Shown here piece by piece: positions 46,763 through 56,122 of a stretch of DNA of 64,000 bases. The stretch covers positions 1,240,001-1,304,000 of the forward strand of contig CP185379.1 in NCBI GenBank assembly GCA_049177215.1, written 5' to 3'. The first letter of the stretch is position 1. Every line of letters starts with the position of its first letter. The notes under the pieces are model-generated. The model made no database searches. It was not told the origin of the DNA and worked only from the letters and a program-made list of their open reading frames with translations. Position numbers and translations under genes: made by a program. The DNA comes from Pollutiaquabacter aromativorans. GTDB lineage: Bacteria; Bacteroidota; Bacteroidia; AKYH767-A; 2013-40CM-41-45.

Positions 46763-49444
46763 ATGAAAAAAATACTGAAGTGGTTCTTCATCGTAATCGG
46801 AGTCTTGTTGGTGCTATTGATCGCCGCTCCGTTTCTTTTCAAGGACAAATTGGTTGGCCTGATCAAAGAGGAAACGAATAAGAACCTGAACGCGACGGTT
46901 GACTTCTCGGATGCAAGTCTTTCTTTGATCCGGAGTTTCCCCAACCTCTCCCTGGAGTTGGAGAATCTATCGGTCATCAACATGGCCCCCTTCGCCGGTG
47001 ATACCTTGGTCTATGCGAAGTCACTCGGCATTACGGTCGATATCATGTCGGTCATCCGAGGTAGTGAGATCAACATCCGCTCCGTCACGGTCGCGGATGC
47101 GGTCATGAATTTCCTGGTCACCAAAGAAGGGAAAGCGAACTGGGATATTGCCAAACCTTCTGAAACGCCCACCGCTGCAGGTGAACCATCGAAATTCAAG
47201 GCGAGCCTGAAGTCGTATACGGTTTCCAACGCCGATGTCACCTACGATGACCGGTCGCTCGATTTTTACCTGCGCCTTGAAGATGTGAATCATGCAGGCA
47301 AAGGAGATTTTACCCAAGACCTGTTCGTCCTGTCGACCACTACCAGCAGTCCGAACGTTGCGATGAAGTATGGTGGTGTACCGTATATCGCCTCGGCAAA
47401 AGCCGAAATCCTGGCCGACCTCGACATGGACATGAAGCAATTCAAGTTCACGTTCAAGCAAAATCAACTCAAGCTCAATGAACTTGAACTGGGTGTCGAT
47501 GGTTGGGTGGCCATGCCGGACACCAACATCGACATGGACTTGAAATTCAACGCCCCGAAAGCCGATTTCCGGAACTTCCTGTCCATGATTCCAGCCGTTT
47601 ATTCCAAGGACTTTTCTTCCATTCAGGCGAATGGCAAAATGGCCCTGTCCGGTTTCATCAAAGGCCGATACAATGCCGCCAGTATGCCGGGATTCGGACT
47701 GAAGTTGGATATTGATAACGGGCGATTCAAATATCCCAGCCTGCCGGCCGAAGTACGCAGCGTGTTCGTCAACCTGGCGGTTGAAAACCCCGACGGTGTT
47801 CCCGATCATACGTACATCAACCTTTCCCGACTGGATGCCAACCTCGGTGGTGACGAGTTTCGTTCCCGTTTGGTGCTGAAGACACCGGTCAGCGATCCCG
47901 ATCTGGATGCGATGATGAAAGGCCGGATCAATCTGGACAATGTCAAGAAATTCGTTCCGCTCGAAAAGGGAACCGATCTAAGTGGTCGTATGGAAGCCGA
48001 TCTGGAACTGAAGGGACGCATGTCGTCGATCGACCGCAAGCAGTACGATCAGTTTAAAGCAGCCGGGCGTTTGCTCCTGAGCCAGTTCAAATACGTCGAT
48101 CCTGCCGTAGGGAAACCTGTTTCGATCGCTGAACTGAAGCTGGGCTTTTCTCCCCAGATTGTTCGACTGGAGAATCTTCAGATGCAGGCAGGGAAGACCG
48201 ATATCCAGGCGGAAGGAAGCCTGGAACAGTTTCTCGCGTACTTCCTGAAAGACGAAGGGGTTCTGACGGGCAAGCTGAACATGACTTCCCGGGTGGTGGA
48301 CCTGAACGAGTGGATGCCTGCATCGGACTCCACCAATGCTGCCACAGCCGACACGGCTGCGCTGAGTGTTATTCCGGTTCCTGCCAACATCGATTTCACC
48401 TTGAACGCGTCGATCGGCAAACTGGTCTATACCAATTTCAATATCTATAACCTGAAAGGTTCACTGATCGTTCGCGATGAATCCGTCCGGATGAGCGGAG
48501 TCAACATGCAATTGATGGATGGGACGATGGCGATGAACGGAAGTTACTCGACGAAGAATCCCAAAGCTCCGGACATCGACTTCAGCATGGACATCAAGAA
48601 CTTCGATATGCAGAAAACGGTGGCGACCTTTAATACGGTGGAAAAGCTCGCACCCATGGCGAAGTATTGCTCGGGCAAGTTCGGTACGACCATGACGGTG
48701 AAGGGACAGTTGGATCAACACATGAGCCCGGTAGTGAATTCCCTCACCGGTGCAGGAAAGCTGAGTACCAGTCAGGTTGTGATTTCGAATTTCCCTGCAT
48801 TCAATAAGCTGGCGGATGCGCTGAAGATGCCCTCCTGGAAAAAGCTGGATGTACCCGCGTTGAATCCTTCCTTCCGTTTTGTCAATGGCCGCGTCTATGT
48901 GGATCCGTTCGATGTGACCATGAACGGGAACAAGGCGACCATTGCAGGATCGAACGGATTCGACCAGACCATCGACTATACCATGGCTGTTCAGATTCCG
49001 CGGAGTTCGTTTGGCGGCAACGCCAACGCAGCACTCGAAGGTCTCGTTTCCAAGGCCAATGCTTCCGGAGCCAATTTCAGTTTGGGAGAGACGGTCCCGT
49101 TGAATGTGACCATTGGCGGTACGGTGCTGGAGCCCAAGGTCGGAACGGACCTCAATAAAAAAGGCGCAGCGGTTATGGATGACCTGAAGGCCAAGGCCAA
49201 AGAGGAGTTTGATAAGAAGAAGGCTGAAGCCGAAGCGAAAGCCCGGGCCGAGGCCGACAAGCTCAAGGCGGAAGCGGAAGCAAAGCTGAACGCCGAGAAG
49301 GAAAAGGCCAAGGCGGAAGCGGATCGTTTGAAGAAAGAAGCGGAAGCGAAAGCGAAAGCCGCTGCCGACAGCGCGAAGAAAGCCGCGGAGAAGAAAGGGA
49401 AGGAGATGATCGACGAATTCAATCCGTTCAAGAAGAAGAAGTGA
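46763..49444 (+). CDS. AsmA-like protein with C-terminal charged coiled coil
   Basis: 893 residues. One N-terminal membrane anchor (WFFIVIGVLLVLLIAAPFLF) is followed by a long AsmA-type beta region starting KDKLVGLIKEETNKNLNATV, with SFPNLSLELENLSV. AsmA-like proteins are thought to bridge the periplasm and move phospholipids to the outer membrane. The last ~100 residues are an uninterrupted Ala/Lys/Glu coiled coil (KKKAEAEAKARAEADKLKAE and onwards) ending NPFKKKK, which is unusual for AsmA. The stop overlaps the next start (GTGA at 49441-49444). First gene of a three-gene operon. Confidence 0.85.
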   Translation: MKKILKWFFIVIGVLLVLLIAAPFLFKDKLVGLIKEETNKNLNATVDFSDASLSLIRSFPNLSLELENLSVINMAPFAGDTLVYAKSLGITVDIMSVIRGSEINIRSVTVADAVMNFLVTKEGKANWDIAKPSETPTAAGEPSKFKASLKSYTVSNADVTYDDRSLDFYLRLEDVNHAGKGDFTQDLFVLSTTTSSPNVAMKYGGVPYIASAKAEILADLDMDMKQFKFTFKQNQLKLNELELGVDGWVAMPDTNIDMDLKFNAPKADFRNFLSMIPAVYSKDFSSIQANGKMALSGFIKGRYNAASMPGFGLKLDIDNGRFKYPSLPAEVRSVFVNLAVENPDGVPDHTYINLSRLDANLGGDEFRSRLVLKTPVSDPDLDAMMKGRINLDNVKKFVPLEKGTDLSGRMEADLELKGRMSSIDRKQYDQFKAAGRLLLSQFKYVDPAVGKPVSIAELKLGFSPQIVRLENLQMQAGKTDIQAEGSLEQFLAYFLKDEGVLTGKLNMTSRVVDLNEWMPASDSTNAATADTAALSVIPVPANIDFTLNASIGKLVYTNFNIYNLKGSLIVRDESVRMSGVNMQLMDGTMAMNGSYSTKNPKAPDIDFSMDIKNFDMQKTVATFNTVEKLAPMAKYCSGKFGTTMTVKGQLDQHMSPVVNSLTGAGKLSTSQVVISNFPAFNKLADALKMPSWKKLDVPALNPSFRFVNGRVYVDPFDVTMNGNKATIAGSNGFDQTIDYTMAVQIPRSSFGGNANAALEGLVSKANASGANFSLGETVPLNVTIGGTVLEPKVGTDLNKKGAAVMDDLKAKAKEEFDKKKAEAEAKARAEADKLKAEAEAKLNAEKEKAKAEADRLKKEAEAKAKAAADSAKKAAEKKGKEMIDEFNPFKKKK

Positions 49445-51372
49445 TAAAAGCCGTTTGTCCTATTGGCAGGTTCCTGATCGCGGGAACATTGCTGTTGAAC
49501 TCCTGCCTGGCGGTTGCGCAATCATGCCCGAAGTCGGAGAATAAAAAAGCCCTCCGCTTCCAGGAGGAGGCGGAGTCGGCTTACAAGTCGCGCAAGTACG
49601 AAGATGCGTTGGATGCCAGTGGAAAAGCGATTGACGCGGATCCGGAATATGCAGACGCTTATTTGCTGCAAGGTTATGCCGCATTGAAGAAACGCTCATT
49701 CGGATTGGCGGAAGAGAGTTTGCAAAAGGCGATCGAACTCTGCGAGTCGGTCGATCCGGAAGCCTATTATCAGCTGGGTTGGTTGTATTATGACCTCAAG
49801 AAATGGAAGGAGTCGGAGCGCTACCTGTCAAAATTCACAGGTCATGACCGGATCAACGAAGAACATGGTGCCAAGGCCGAATTGATGCTGGCAAGGGCGA
49901 AGCTTTATGCCCATCCGGTACCCTTTGACCCGCAACCGGTGAAAGACCTGAGCACACCCGACCCCGAGTATCTGCCGTACATATCACCCGACCAGGACCT
50001 GGCGTTTTTCACCCGCCGCTTTGAACTGAAGGACAAGAACATGCTGGTGCCGCAAAGCGTCGAGAAATTCATGCTTTCGAAACGCACCGGTCTGGGCGTT
50101 TATGAGCGAGGTGCCCCGATGCCATTACCCTTCAATCAGGCAAGCTCGAACAACGAAGGCGGGGCAACGATCACGATTGACAATAAGCACTTGTTCTTTA
50201 CGGTCAATACAAAGGGTAATTTCGACATCTGTACTTCGGATCGCGAAAATGGGCAGTGGGGAGAGATCCGGAATCTCGGCCCGAATGTCAACGACCCGAA
50301 GCAATGGGATTCGCAGCCGACCATTGCGCCGGACGGGAAGACGTTGTACTTCGCTTCAGCAAGGGATGCAGCCACGGGAATTGATCTCTATGTGACAACG
50401 CGGTCGGATGATGGAACATGGAACAAGGCGCGTAAGCTCCCGCCTCCCGTCAACACGAACGGGAATGATAAATCGCCTTTCTTTCACAGCGATGCCCGGA
50501 CCTTGTATTTCTCTTCCGACAGTCTGCCTGGATTGGGCGGATACGATATTTACTTTTCCCGACAGGATGAGAAGGGTAACTGGAGCAAACCGGTGAATCT
50601 GGGCTATCCGATCAATACGGAAGCCGATGAAGTGGGATTCTTTGTCAGCACCGATGGGAAAAAAGGATTTTTCAGCTCCAACAAATTGAATAACGGAGCC
50701 GGCGGTTTCGATATCTATTCCTTCGATTTGTATGAAGGCGCCCGACCGGGGAAGGTGTATTTTCAAAAGGGCGATCTGAACGGACCGGAGGATGCTGATC
50801 CATTACCTGCTACGATCGAGATCAAGGATGCGGTGACAAGAAAACTCACCAGGATCGATGTCGATTCCGTGACCGGTGAATATGCCTTCGTCGTAAACTT
50901 CGATCACGACCTCCTGGTATCCGTGAAGAAAGAAGGCTATGCGTTCGAATCCCAGTATGTATCACGGAAAGACACGGCCCGACCATTGGTAGTTACCAGC
51001 GATCTTCAACTGAAGAAGCTGGAAGTAGGGGCACAGTACCCGATCAACGATATCCTGTTCGGAACGAATTCTTCCGAGATCAACGACACCATCAAGACCG
51101 TCCTGGATGATTTTGCGGAGTATCTGCAGTTGAACCCGAAGTTGCGGGTCGGCATTCAGGGGCATACGGATAATGTCGGGAACCCAGGTGATAACATGGC
51201 GCTTTCAGAGCGTCGCGCCAAGGCCGTCTTCGACTATCTCGTCGGTCAGGGCATTACCGCTACCCGGATGACGCATAAGGGATATGGCGAAACGAAGCCG
51301 CTTTTCCCGAATGCTACCGAAGCCGGACGTGCGAAGAACCGAAGGACGGTTTTCGTGGTTTCCCAGAATTAA
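49441..51372 (+). CDS. TPR - PD40 propeller - CRD - OmpA protein, PorE-like
   Basis: 643 residues with four modules in order: three TPRs (~residues 40-140, e.g. AYKSRKYEDALDASGKAID), a PD40/WD40-type propeller (~170-435, with DSQPTIAPDGKTLYFAS and DGKKGFFSSN), a carboxypeptidase-regulatory-like domain (~445-525) and an OmpA C-terminal peptidoglycan-binding domain (GHTDNVGNPGDNMALSERRA). This is the architecture described for PorE, a peptidoglycan-bound T9SS component, but Bacteroidota carry several such paralogues. The N-terminus could be a lipoprotein signal (LLLNSC) or a normal one. The GTG start overlaps the AsmA-like stop by 4 bases. Confidence 0.82.
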   Translation: MIKAVCPIGRFLIAGTLLLNSCLAVAQSCPKSENKKALRFQEEAESAYKSRKYEDALDASGKAIDADPEYADAYLLQGYAALKKRSFGLAEESLQKAIELCESVDPEAYYQLGWLYYDLKKWKESERYLSKFTGHDRINEEHGAKAELMLARAKLYAHPVPFDPQPVKDLSTPDPEYLPYISPDQDLAFFTRRFELKDKNMLVPQSVEKFMLSKRTGLGVYERGAPMPLPFNQASSNNEGGATITIDNKHLFFTVNTKGNFDICTSDRENGQWGEIRNLGPNVNDPKQWDSQPTIAPDGKTLYFASARDAATGIDLYVTTRSDDGTWNKARKLPPPVNTNGNDKSPFFHSDARTLYFSSDSLPGLGGYDIYFSRQDEKGNWSKPVNLGYPINTEADEVGFFVSTDGKKGFFSSNKLNNGAGGFDIYSFDLYEGARPGKVYFQKGDLNGPEDADPLPATIEIKDAVTRKLTRIDVDSVTGEYAFVVNFDHDLLVSVKKEGYAFESQYVSRKDTARPLVVTSDLQLKKLEVGAQYPINDILFGTNSSEINDTIKTVLDDFAEYLQLNPKLRVGIQGHTDNVGNPGDNMALSERRAKAVFDYLVGQGITATRMTHKGYGETKPLFPNATEAGRAKNRRTVFVVSQN

Positions 51373-51418
51373 TGGTATGGAAAATGCTATGCACCGTGCT
51401 CCACTTAAAAAATCCAGC

Positions 51419-53017
51419 ATGAAGTACTTTCTAGCCCCGGTATTCGCTCTCCTGATCGCGATACCGGTATCCGCACAGCAAGTGCGATCGATCACGGAAT
51501 CCGACGTGAAATCCGTAAAAGTCTTCCTCAATGGAGCGCAGGTTAATCGGGAAGCAAAAACCACCATCGATGCCGGCACCACCTTACTGCAGATCGAAAA
51601 CCTGTCGCAGTACATCGATAAGAGTTCGATCAGTGTGAGCGGAACAGGAGAAGCGGTGATCGCCGGAGTGGGTTTCAGGATGGAGTACCTGACCGAAGAC
51701 CGAAAATCACCGGAGGTCCGTCAACTCGAGGACTCGGCAAAAACGCTTCAGTTGGAATTGGACAAAGTGAATGGGTTGGAGCAGGTGTACAACGATGAAA
51801 TAACCCTGCTGAATGCCAATAAAGCGGTGGGCGGTTCAAACATCGGTGTGGATGTCGACAATCTGCGGGAAGTAGCCGATTTTTTCCGACAACGCATGAT
51901 TGAACTGCGCATCAAACTCATCGATTCGGGACGGGAAAAGAAGAAAGTCAGTGAACGCCTGGCTCGCGTCACACAACAATTGAATGAACTGAATGCAAGG
52001 AAGAATCACCCGTTCGGAACCGTTCTGGTCACTCTGACTGCCCGTCAACGCACCAGTGTCAACCTTTCCCTGAGCTACTATGTGCAGGGTGTCGCCTGGT
52101 CGCCGCTGTATGATATCCGTGCCAAAGACGTGGCGAGTCCGGTGCAGTTGTCTTATAAAGCACAGGTGACAAATGCTACGGGAGAGCAATGGGAGAATGT
52201 TCGGCTGACACTTTCAACAGGCAATCCGAGTCTGGGTGGTACAAAACCACAACTGAATCCGTGGTACCTCGATTTTCTTCAGCCCTACTATGGGCGCCAG
52301 AAACAAGAGTTGAAAGAACTGTCAGCGGTACCGGCCATGCGGGATGATAATTTGGCGATGGGCCAGGCCGTCGAGCTTTCCGCGCCGATTGTTCAGATGA
52401 ATGAGAACCAACTGGCCACCGACTTTGACATCACCCTTCCGTATACCTTGAACGGCGACGGCAAACCGGTCACGGTCGATATCCAGTCCCATCAACTTCC
52501 GGCCACCTACACCTATTATGCAGCACCGCGTCTGGACCGGGATGCCTTCTTGCTGGCACGTGTCACGGGTTGGGATGCATTGAACCTGCTGCCTGGACAA
52601 GCGAATGTCTATTTTGAAGGAAGCTATGTCGGAGAAACTTCGATTAATCCCAACGCCACACAGGACACCCTGGATCTTTCACTCGGCCGTGATAAACGGA
52701 TTGTCATTACACGCGAGAAACTGAAAGAACTGACCACCAATAAAACCATCGGCGGTACGCAGGTCCATGAAACTACCTGGGAGATCAAAGTGCGGAACTC
52801 GAAACGCGAGGCCATCAACCTGGTACTCGAAGATCAGTTCCCCGTGAGTCGTGACAAAGACATCAAGGTACAAACCGGAGACTTCTCCGGAGCCTCGTAC
52901 GATGAAGTTAGCGGCAAACTGACGTGGAGGTTGTCGATAGGTTCCAACCAAACGGAAAACCGCAAGTTCAACTACATGGTCAAACACCCGAAAGACCGGC
53001 CGGTACCAGGCCTTTAA
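51419..53017 (+). CDS. Mucoidy inhibitor MuiA-like protein (DUF4140/DUF4139)
   Basis: 532 residues. The signal peptide is KYFLAPVFALLIAIPVSAQ (start ATG 51419; in-frame ATGs at 51377 and 51389 are less likely). The N-terminal DUF4140 region contains VKSVKVFLNGAQVNREAKTT and is followed by a helical coiled segment at ~100-200. The C-terminal DUF4139 domain contains YVQGVAWSPLYDIRA, with YKAQVTNATGEQWENVRLTL and SRDKDIKVQTG. Proteins of this family are secreted and of unknown function. It is last in the AsmA / PorE-like operon, before the terminator at 53028. Confidence 0.85.
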   Translation: MKYFLAPVFALLIAIPVSAQQVRSITESDVKSVKVFLNGAQVNREAKTTIDAGTTLLQIENLSQYIDKSSISVSGTGEAVIAGVGFRMEYLTEDRKSPEVRQLEDSAKTLQLELDKVNGLEQVYNDEITLLNANKAVGGSNIGVDVDNLREVADFFRQRMIELRIKLIDSGREKKKVSERLARVTQQLNELNARKNHPFGTVLVTLTARQRTSVNLSLSYYVQGVAWSPLYDIRAKDVASPVQLSYKAQVTNATGEQWENVRLTLSTGNPSLGGTKPQLNPWYLDFLQPYYGRQKQELKELSAVPAMRDDNLAMGQAVELSAPIVQMNENQLATDFDITLPYTLNGDGKPVTVDIQSHQLPATYTYYAAPRLDRDAFLLARVTGWDALNLLPGQANVYFEGSYVGETSINPNATQDTLDLSLGRDKRIVITREKLKELTTNKTIGGTQVHETTWEIKVRNSKREAINLVLEDQFPVSRDKDIKVQTGDFSGASYDEVSGKLTWRLSIGSNQTENRKFNYMVKHPKDRPVPGL

Positions 53018-53027
53018 TCAAGAAAGA

Positions 53028-53060
53028 GAAACGCCGCCTGCATGGGCGGCGTTTCTTAAT
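53028..53060 (+). terminator. Terminator after the AsmA / PorE-like / DUF4139 operon
   Basis: GAAACGCCGCC and GGCGGCGTTTC form an 11-base-pair perfect stem with a six-base loop (TGCATG), followed by TTAATTCCTT. It begins 11 bases after the stop codon. Confidence 0.88.
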
Positions 53061-53117
53061 TCCTTAACATCCGGCGTTGGGAAGATTCGCGCATTTTCCG
53101 TTTTTTTGCAGCACGGA

Positions 53118-54791
53118 ATGGCGAGCAAGAAGCTGATATACAATATTTTACTCGTTTTCGGGCTAATTTCCGCTTTTCCGAAATGGTTGAACGCGCAATG
53201 CGCTTCCACTGTCAGTAGTTTTCCCTATTTCGAGAGTTTTGAAGCCGGTAACGGAGGGTGGAGCAGCAGTGGCTCGAATGATGACTGGGCGCTGGGTACT
53301 CCGGGCAAACCAGTTATTCGAACGGCCGGCGACGGTTTGAATTCCTGGATTACCGGCGGACTAACGCTTTCTTTTTACAACTTCGGAGAACGATCGTGGG
53401 TGGAAAGTCCCTGTTTCGATTTTTCCGGATTACAGTACCCGGAAGTCTCCTTGATGGTTTTCTGGGAAACCGAGTATCAATACGACGGCGCCAATTTGCA
53501 ATACTCGATCGATGGGGGTTCCTCTTGGGTGAATGTTGGCAACGCGAATGAATCCGGTACTTGCCTCTCGGAAAATTGGTTCAACCGTTCAGGCATCAAT
53601 AATCTTTCCGGGTTTGTCAATCCGGGATCCGGTTGGTCCGGTAACGTGCAACCGACTTCAGGTTCCTGTCGCGGCGGGAATGGCAGCGGCGATTGGGTAA
53701 CCGCCCGCCATTGCGTACGTGAGTTAGCCGGACAACCGGAAGTGCGCTTTCGGGTTACGTTCGGTTCGGGTACCACTTGCAATGACTTCGATGGTTTCGC
53801 ATTCGATGCCTTCCAGATCCGGGAAAGTTCCAGCGCTGCTACTGCAGGTGTTCTGTTTAGCTGTGTAAATGAAACCACGGTGCAATTCTCGGATGCCGAT
53901 CCTTCCTGTAATCAATCCTGGTCCTGGGATTTCGGAGACGGAACTTCGGGTTCTTCTTCGGAGACCGTCTCCGGAACTTCGCATACATTTTTAACTCCAG
54001 GCACCTATACGGTGACCCTGGAAACCGAAAATGCATGCGGTGCTTCGGCAGTCGGAACGCAGGAAATAAACGTGCTGGGCGCTACCTCGGTAACACAAGC
54101 CGTTAGCTGTGCCGGTGGTAACGATGGGAGCGTCTCCCTCGAAGTCCTGCCTTCCGGTCTTGCACATACGACTGTCTGGCAACTTCCGGTTCCGGTTGTC
54201 GGAGATAGCCTTTTGGGACTTGAGGAAGGAGTATACGACGCAATCGTTTCGGTCAGCAACGGTTGCTCGCTGGAAGTCTCCACCGGCATTGAAACTCGTC
54301 CCGACGGGTACGTTCGTCCCGAGTTGGGCCCTGACACGTTTGTCTGCCCGGACCGGCCCCTGCAACTGGGCGGGGGAGTGTTTGATCAATATTTGTGGTC
54401 GACGGGGGATGATGGACCGTTTGTGCTCATTTCAGATTCAGGCGTAATTGCTTTGCAAGTGACCAATGCACGCGGTTGTACCGGTACCGATACGTTACAT
54501 GTGCGACTGGATTGTCTGGGCGAACCCTTATTGCCGAATGCCTTTACACCCAATCAGGATGGTATTAACGATGCCTGGTCGCCCGTAGGACCATTGGAGC
54601 GTGTTATCGGCTGGAACATTTACGACCGCTGGGGAAATGCTATTCTCCTGAATCAGGGACCATATGACCGCTGGGATGGAAAGTTGTCCGGTAAGCCGGC
54701 TCCTACCGGCACATATGTCTGCCTGCTTCGGTATCTTGCCACCGATGGAAGTGAGCAACAAAAGACAGGACGGGTCACCCTGCTTTACTGA
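53118..54791 (+). CDS. Secreted PKD-domain protein with T9SS type B sorting domain
   Basis: 557 residues from ATG 53118. The signal peptide (LIYNILLVFGLISAFPKWLN then AQ) is followed by a ~220-residue jelly-roll-like domain (ESFEAGNGGWSSSGSNDDWA ... DGFAFDAFQI) of the kind found in MAM/peptidase-associated secreted modules. One PKD domain comes next (SWSWDFGDGTSG), then a SprB-like segment (VSCAGGNDGSVSLEV). The type B sorting domain is PNAFTPNQDGINDAW, NIYDRWGNAIL, DRWDGKLSG. No catalytic motif is evident. The next gene starts within its last 47 bases. Confidence 0.85.
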   Translation: MASKKLIYNILLVFGLISAFPKWLNAQCASTVSSFPYFESFEAGNGGWSSSGSNDDWALGTPGKPVIRTAGDGLNSWITGGLTLSFYNFGERSWVESPCFDFSGLQYPEVSLMVFWETEYQYDGANLQYSIDGGSSWVNVGNANESGTCLSENWFNRSGINNLSGFVNPGSGWSGNVQPTSGSCRGGNGSGDWVTARHCVRELAGQPEVRFRVTFGSGTTCNDFDGFAFDAFQIRESSSAATAGVLFSCVNETTVQFSDADPSCNQSWSWDFGDGTSGSSSETVSGTSHTFLTPGTYTVTLETENACGASAVGTQEINVLGATSVTQAVSCAGGNDGSVSLEVLPSGLAHTTVWQLPVPVVGDSLLGLEEGVYDAIVSVSNGCSLEVSTGIETRPDGYVRPELGPDTFVCPDRPLQLGGGVFDQYLWSTGDDGPFVLISDSGVIALQVTNARGCTGTDTLHVRLDCLGEPLLPNAFTPNQDGINDAWSPVGPLERVIGWNIYDRWGNAILLNQGPYDRWDGKLSGKPAPTGTYVCLLRYLATDGSEQQKTGRVTLLY

Positions 54792-55734
54792 TCTTCGTTT
54801 ATTTTGCTTGCTGCTGCTTGCGCTCCAATCCGCTTCGGTAGCGATGGCTCAGGAGAAGTCCGATTCATCCGGCATCCCATTGCTTTCTCCCTGGGAGAAC
54901 GCGACACGACCACATCCAGGGAGAACCAGACTGATCGCCGGTACAACCCTGGGCTTGTATCCGCTGAGCATGACCTGGCTGTATGCTCAATGGTATAAAG
55001 ATTATCCTCAGTCAGGTTTCCACTTTTTCAACGATGCCGGTGAATGGGAACAAATGGATAAAGTTGCGCATGCCTGGGATGCGTACTCGATCGCCAAGCC
55101 GCTCGCCAGGACCTTTCGATGGGCAGGACATGGTACTCACCGATCCGCGCTCTACGGTGCAGGTATCGCGTTCCTTTACCAAACCACCATTGAAGTGTTC
55201 GACGGATTTTCCGCCGAATGGGGATTCTCCGTACCGGATATGCTGGCGAACAGCTTTGGTACAGGTGCATTCCTTTCGCAAGAGTTATTGTGGCAGGAGC
55301 AGCGTATCACACTGAAATATTCGTTTCACCTCTCCGAATATGCGCGGTTTCGACCGGAGGTACTCGGTGAAACGTTTCCGGAAAGGATCCTGAAGGACTA
55401 CAATGGAATGACGTGCTGGGCAGTCCTAAACCCGGCAAGTTTCCTGAAGGGGAACGAAAAATTTCCCCGCTGGTTGAGTGTCGCAATCGGTTATGGTGCC
55501 GACGGGATGACCGGAGGTGAAGAAAATCCTCCTGCCGTGGATGGCGTACCGATTCCATCCTTCGAACGCCGAAGGCAATTCTATCTCAGTGTTGATGTGG
55601 AGCTATCGCGCATCCGGACACGATCACGGTTCCTGAAAGCGGTGGGAAGTGTGATCAACCTGATCCACTTACCGGCCCCCGCCCTGGAAATTTCACCGGG
55701 TAGGAGTGTGAAGGGCCACTGGTTATACTTCTGA
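54745..55734 (+). CDS. DUF2279 (YfiM-like) envelope protein
   Basis: 329 residues from ATG 54745, overlapping the upstream T9SS gene by 47 bases in another frame. The N-terminus has a hydrophobic signal segment (LRLFCLLLLALQSASVAMAQ) after a 17-residue polar lead. The body contains FNDAGEWEQMDKVAHAWDAY, a DUF2279 signature, and hydrophobic stretches suggesting membrane association (YGAGIAFLYQTTIEVFDGFS). Family function is unknown. GTG 54751 is a possible later start. It ends exactly one base before the convergent rhodanese stop. Confidence 0.78.
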   Translation: MEVSNKRQDGSPCFTDLRLFCLLLLALQSASVAMAQEKSDSSGIPLLSPWENATRPHPGRTRLIAGTTLGLYPLSMTWLYAQWYKDYPQSGFHFFNDAGEWEQMDKVAHAWDAYSIAKPLARTFRWAGHGTHRSALYGAGIAFLYQTTIEVFDGFSAEWGFSVPDMLANSFGTGAFLSQELLWQEQRITLKYSFHLSEYARFRPEVLGETFPERILKDYNGMTCWAVLNPASFLKGNEKFPRWLSVAIGYGADGMTGGEENPPAVDGVPIPSFERRRQFYLSVDVELSRIRTRSRFLKAVGSVINLIHLPAPALEISPGRSVKGHWLYF

Positions 55735-56052
55735 TCAATACGTGGGAATCGAATGGTCGATCTCGCGGGCGTAGGCGAGTATCCCACCGCGCAGGTTGTA
55801 CAAATTGGTGAAGCCATACCGTCGTTCCAGTTCCTGGACCACGACACCGGAACGTCCGCCGGATTTGCAATGAATGATCACGTCTTTATCGCGGGCAATA
55901 CGATCGATCTGTTCGAAGATGGTCCCCATCGGGATAAGCTCTCCGGAAAGATTGCAAACTTCGAACTCATAGGATTCCCGTACATCGATGAGTTGAAAAT
56001 CTTCTCCATTATCGCGTTTCTCCTTTAATTCCTGGACGGTGACTTCCTTCAT
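55735..56052 (-). CDS. Rhodanese-like domain protein
   Basis: 105 residues, a single rhodanese domain. The start is ATG 56052 (MKEVTVQELKEKRDNGEDF). The domain core has QLIDVRESYEFEVCNLSGE, and the active-site loop IIHCKSGGRSG has the catalytic cysteine followed by a six-residue loop, as in sulfurtransferases of GlpE type. It may carry sulfane sulfur; the partner is unknown. A TATTTTTG -7 box lies upstream on the minus strand at 56084-56077. Confidence 0.9.
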   Translation of the reverse strand: MKEVTVQELKEKRDNGEDFQLIDVRESYEFEVCNLSGELIPMGTIFEQIDRIARDKDVIIHCKSGGRSGVVVQELERRYGFTNLYNLRGGILAYAREIDHSIPTY

Positions 56053-56076
56053 GAACCTCTTGGTTTTGAGACAGTT

Positions 56077-56084
56077 CAAAAATA
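56077..56084 (-). promoter_or_regulatory. -7 promoter element of the rhodanese gene (TATTTTTG)
   Basis: A perfect TAnnTTTG box on the minus strand, 24 bases before the start codon at 56052. No TTG is visible at the -33 spacing. The same gap should hold the promoter of the divergent RDD gene, but I found no good box for it. Confidence 0.45.
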
Positions 56085-56122
56085 ACTTAAATTGTCCATT
56101 CACACACTAACCCATCTGCTTT

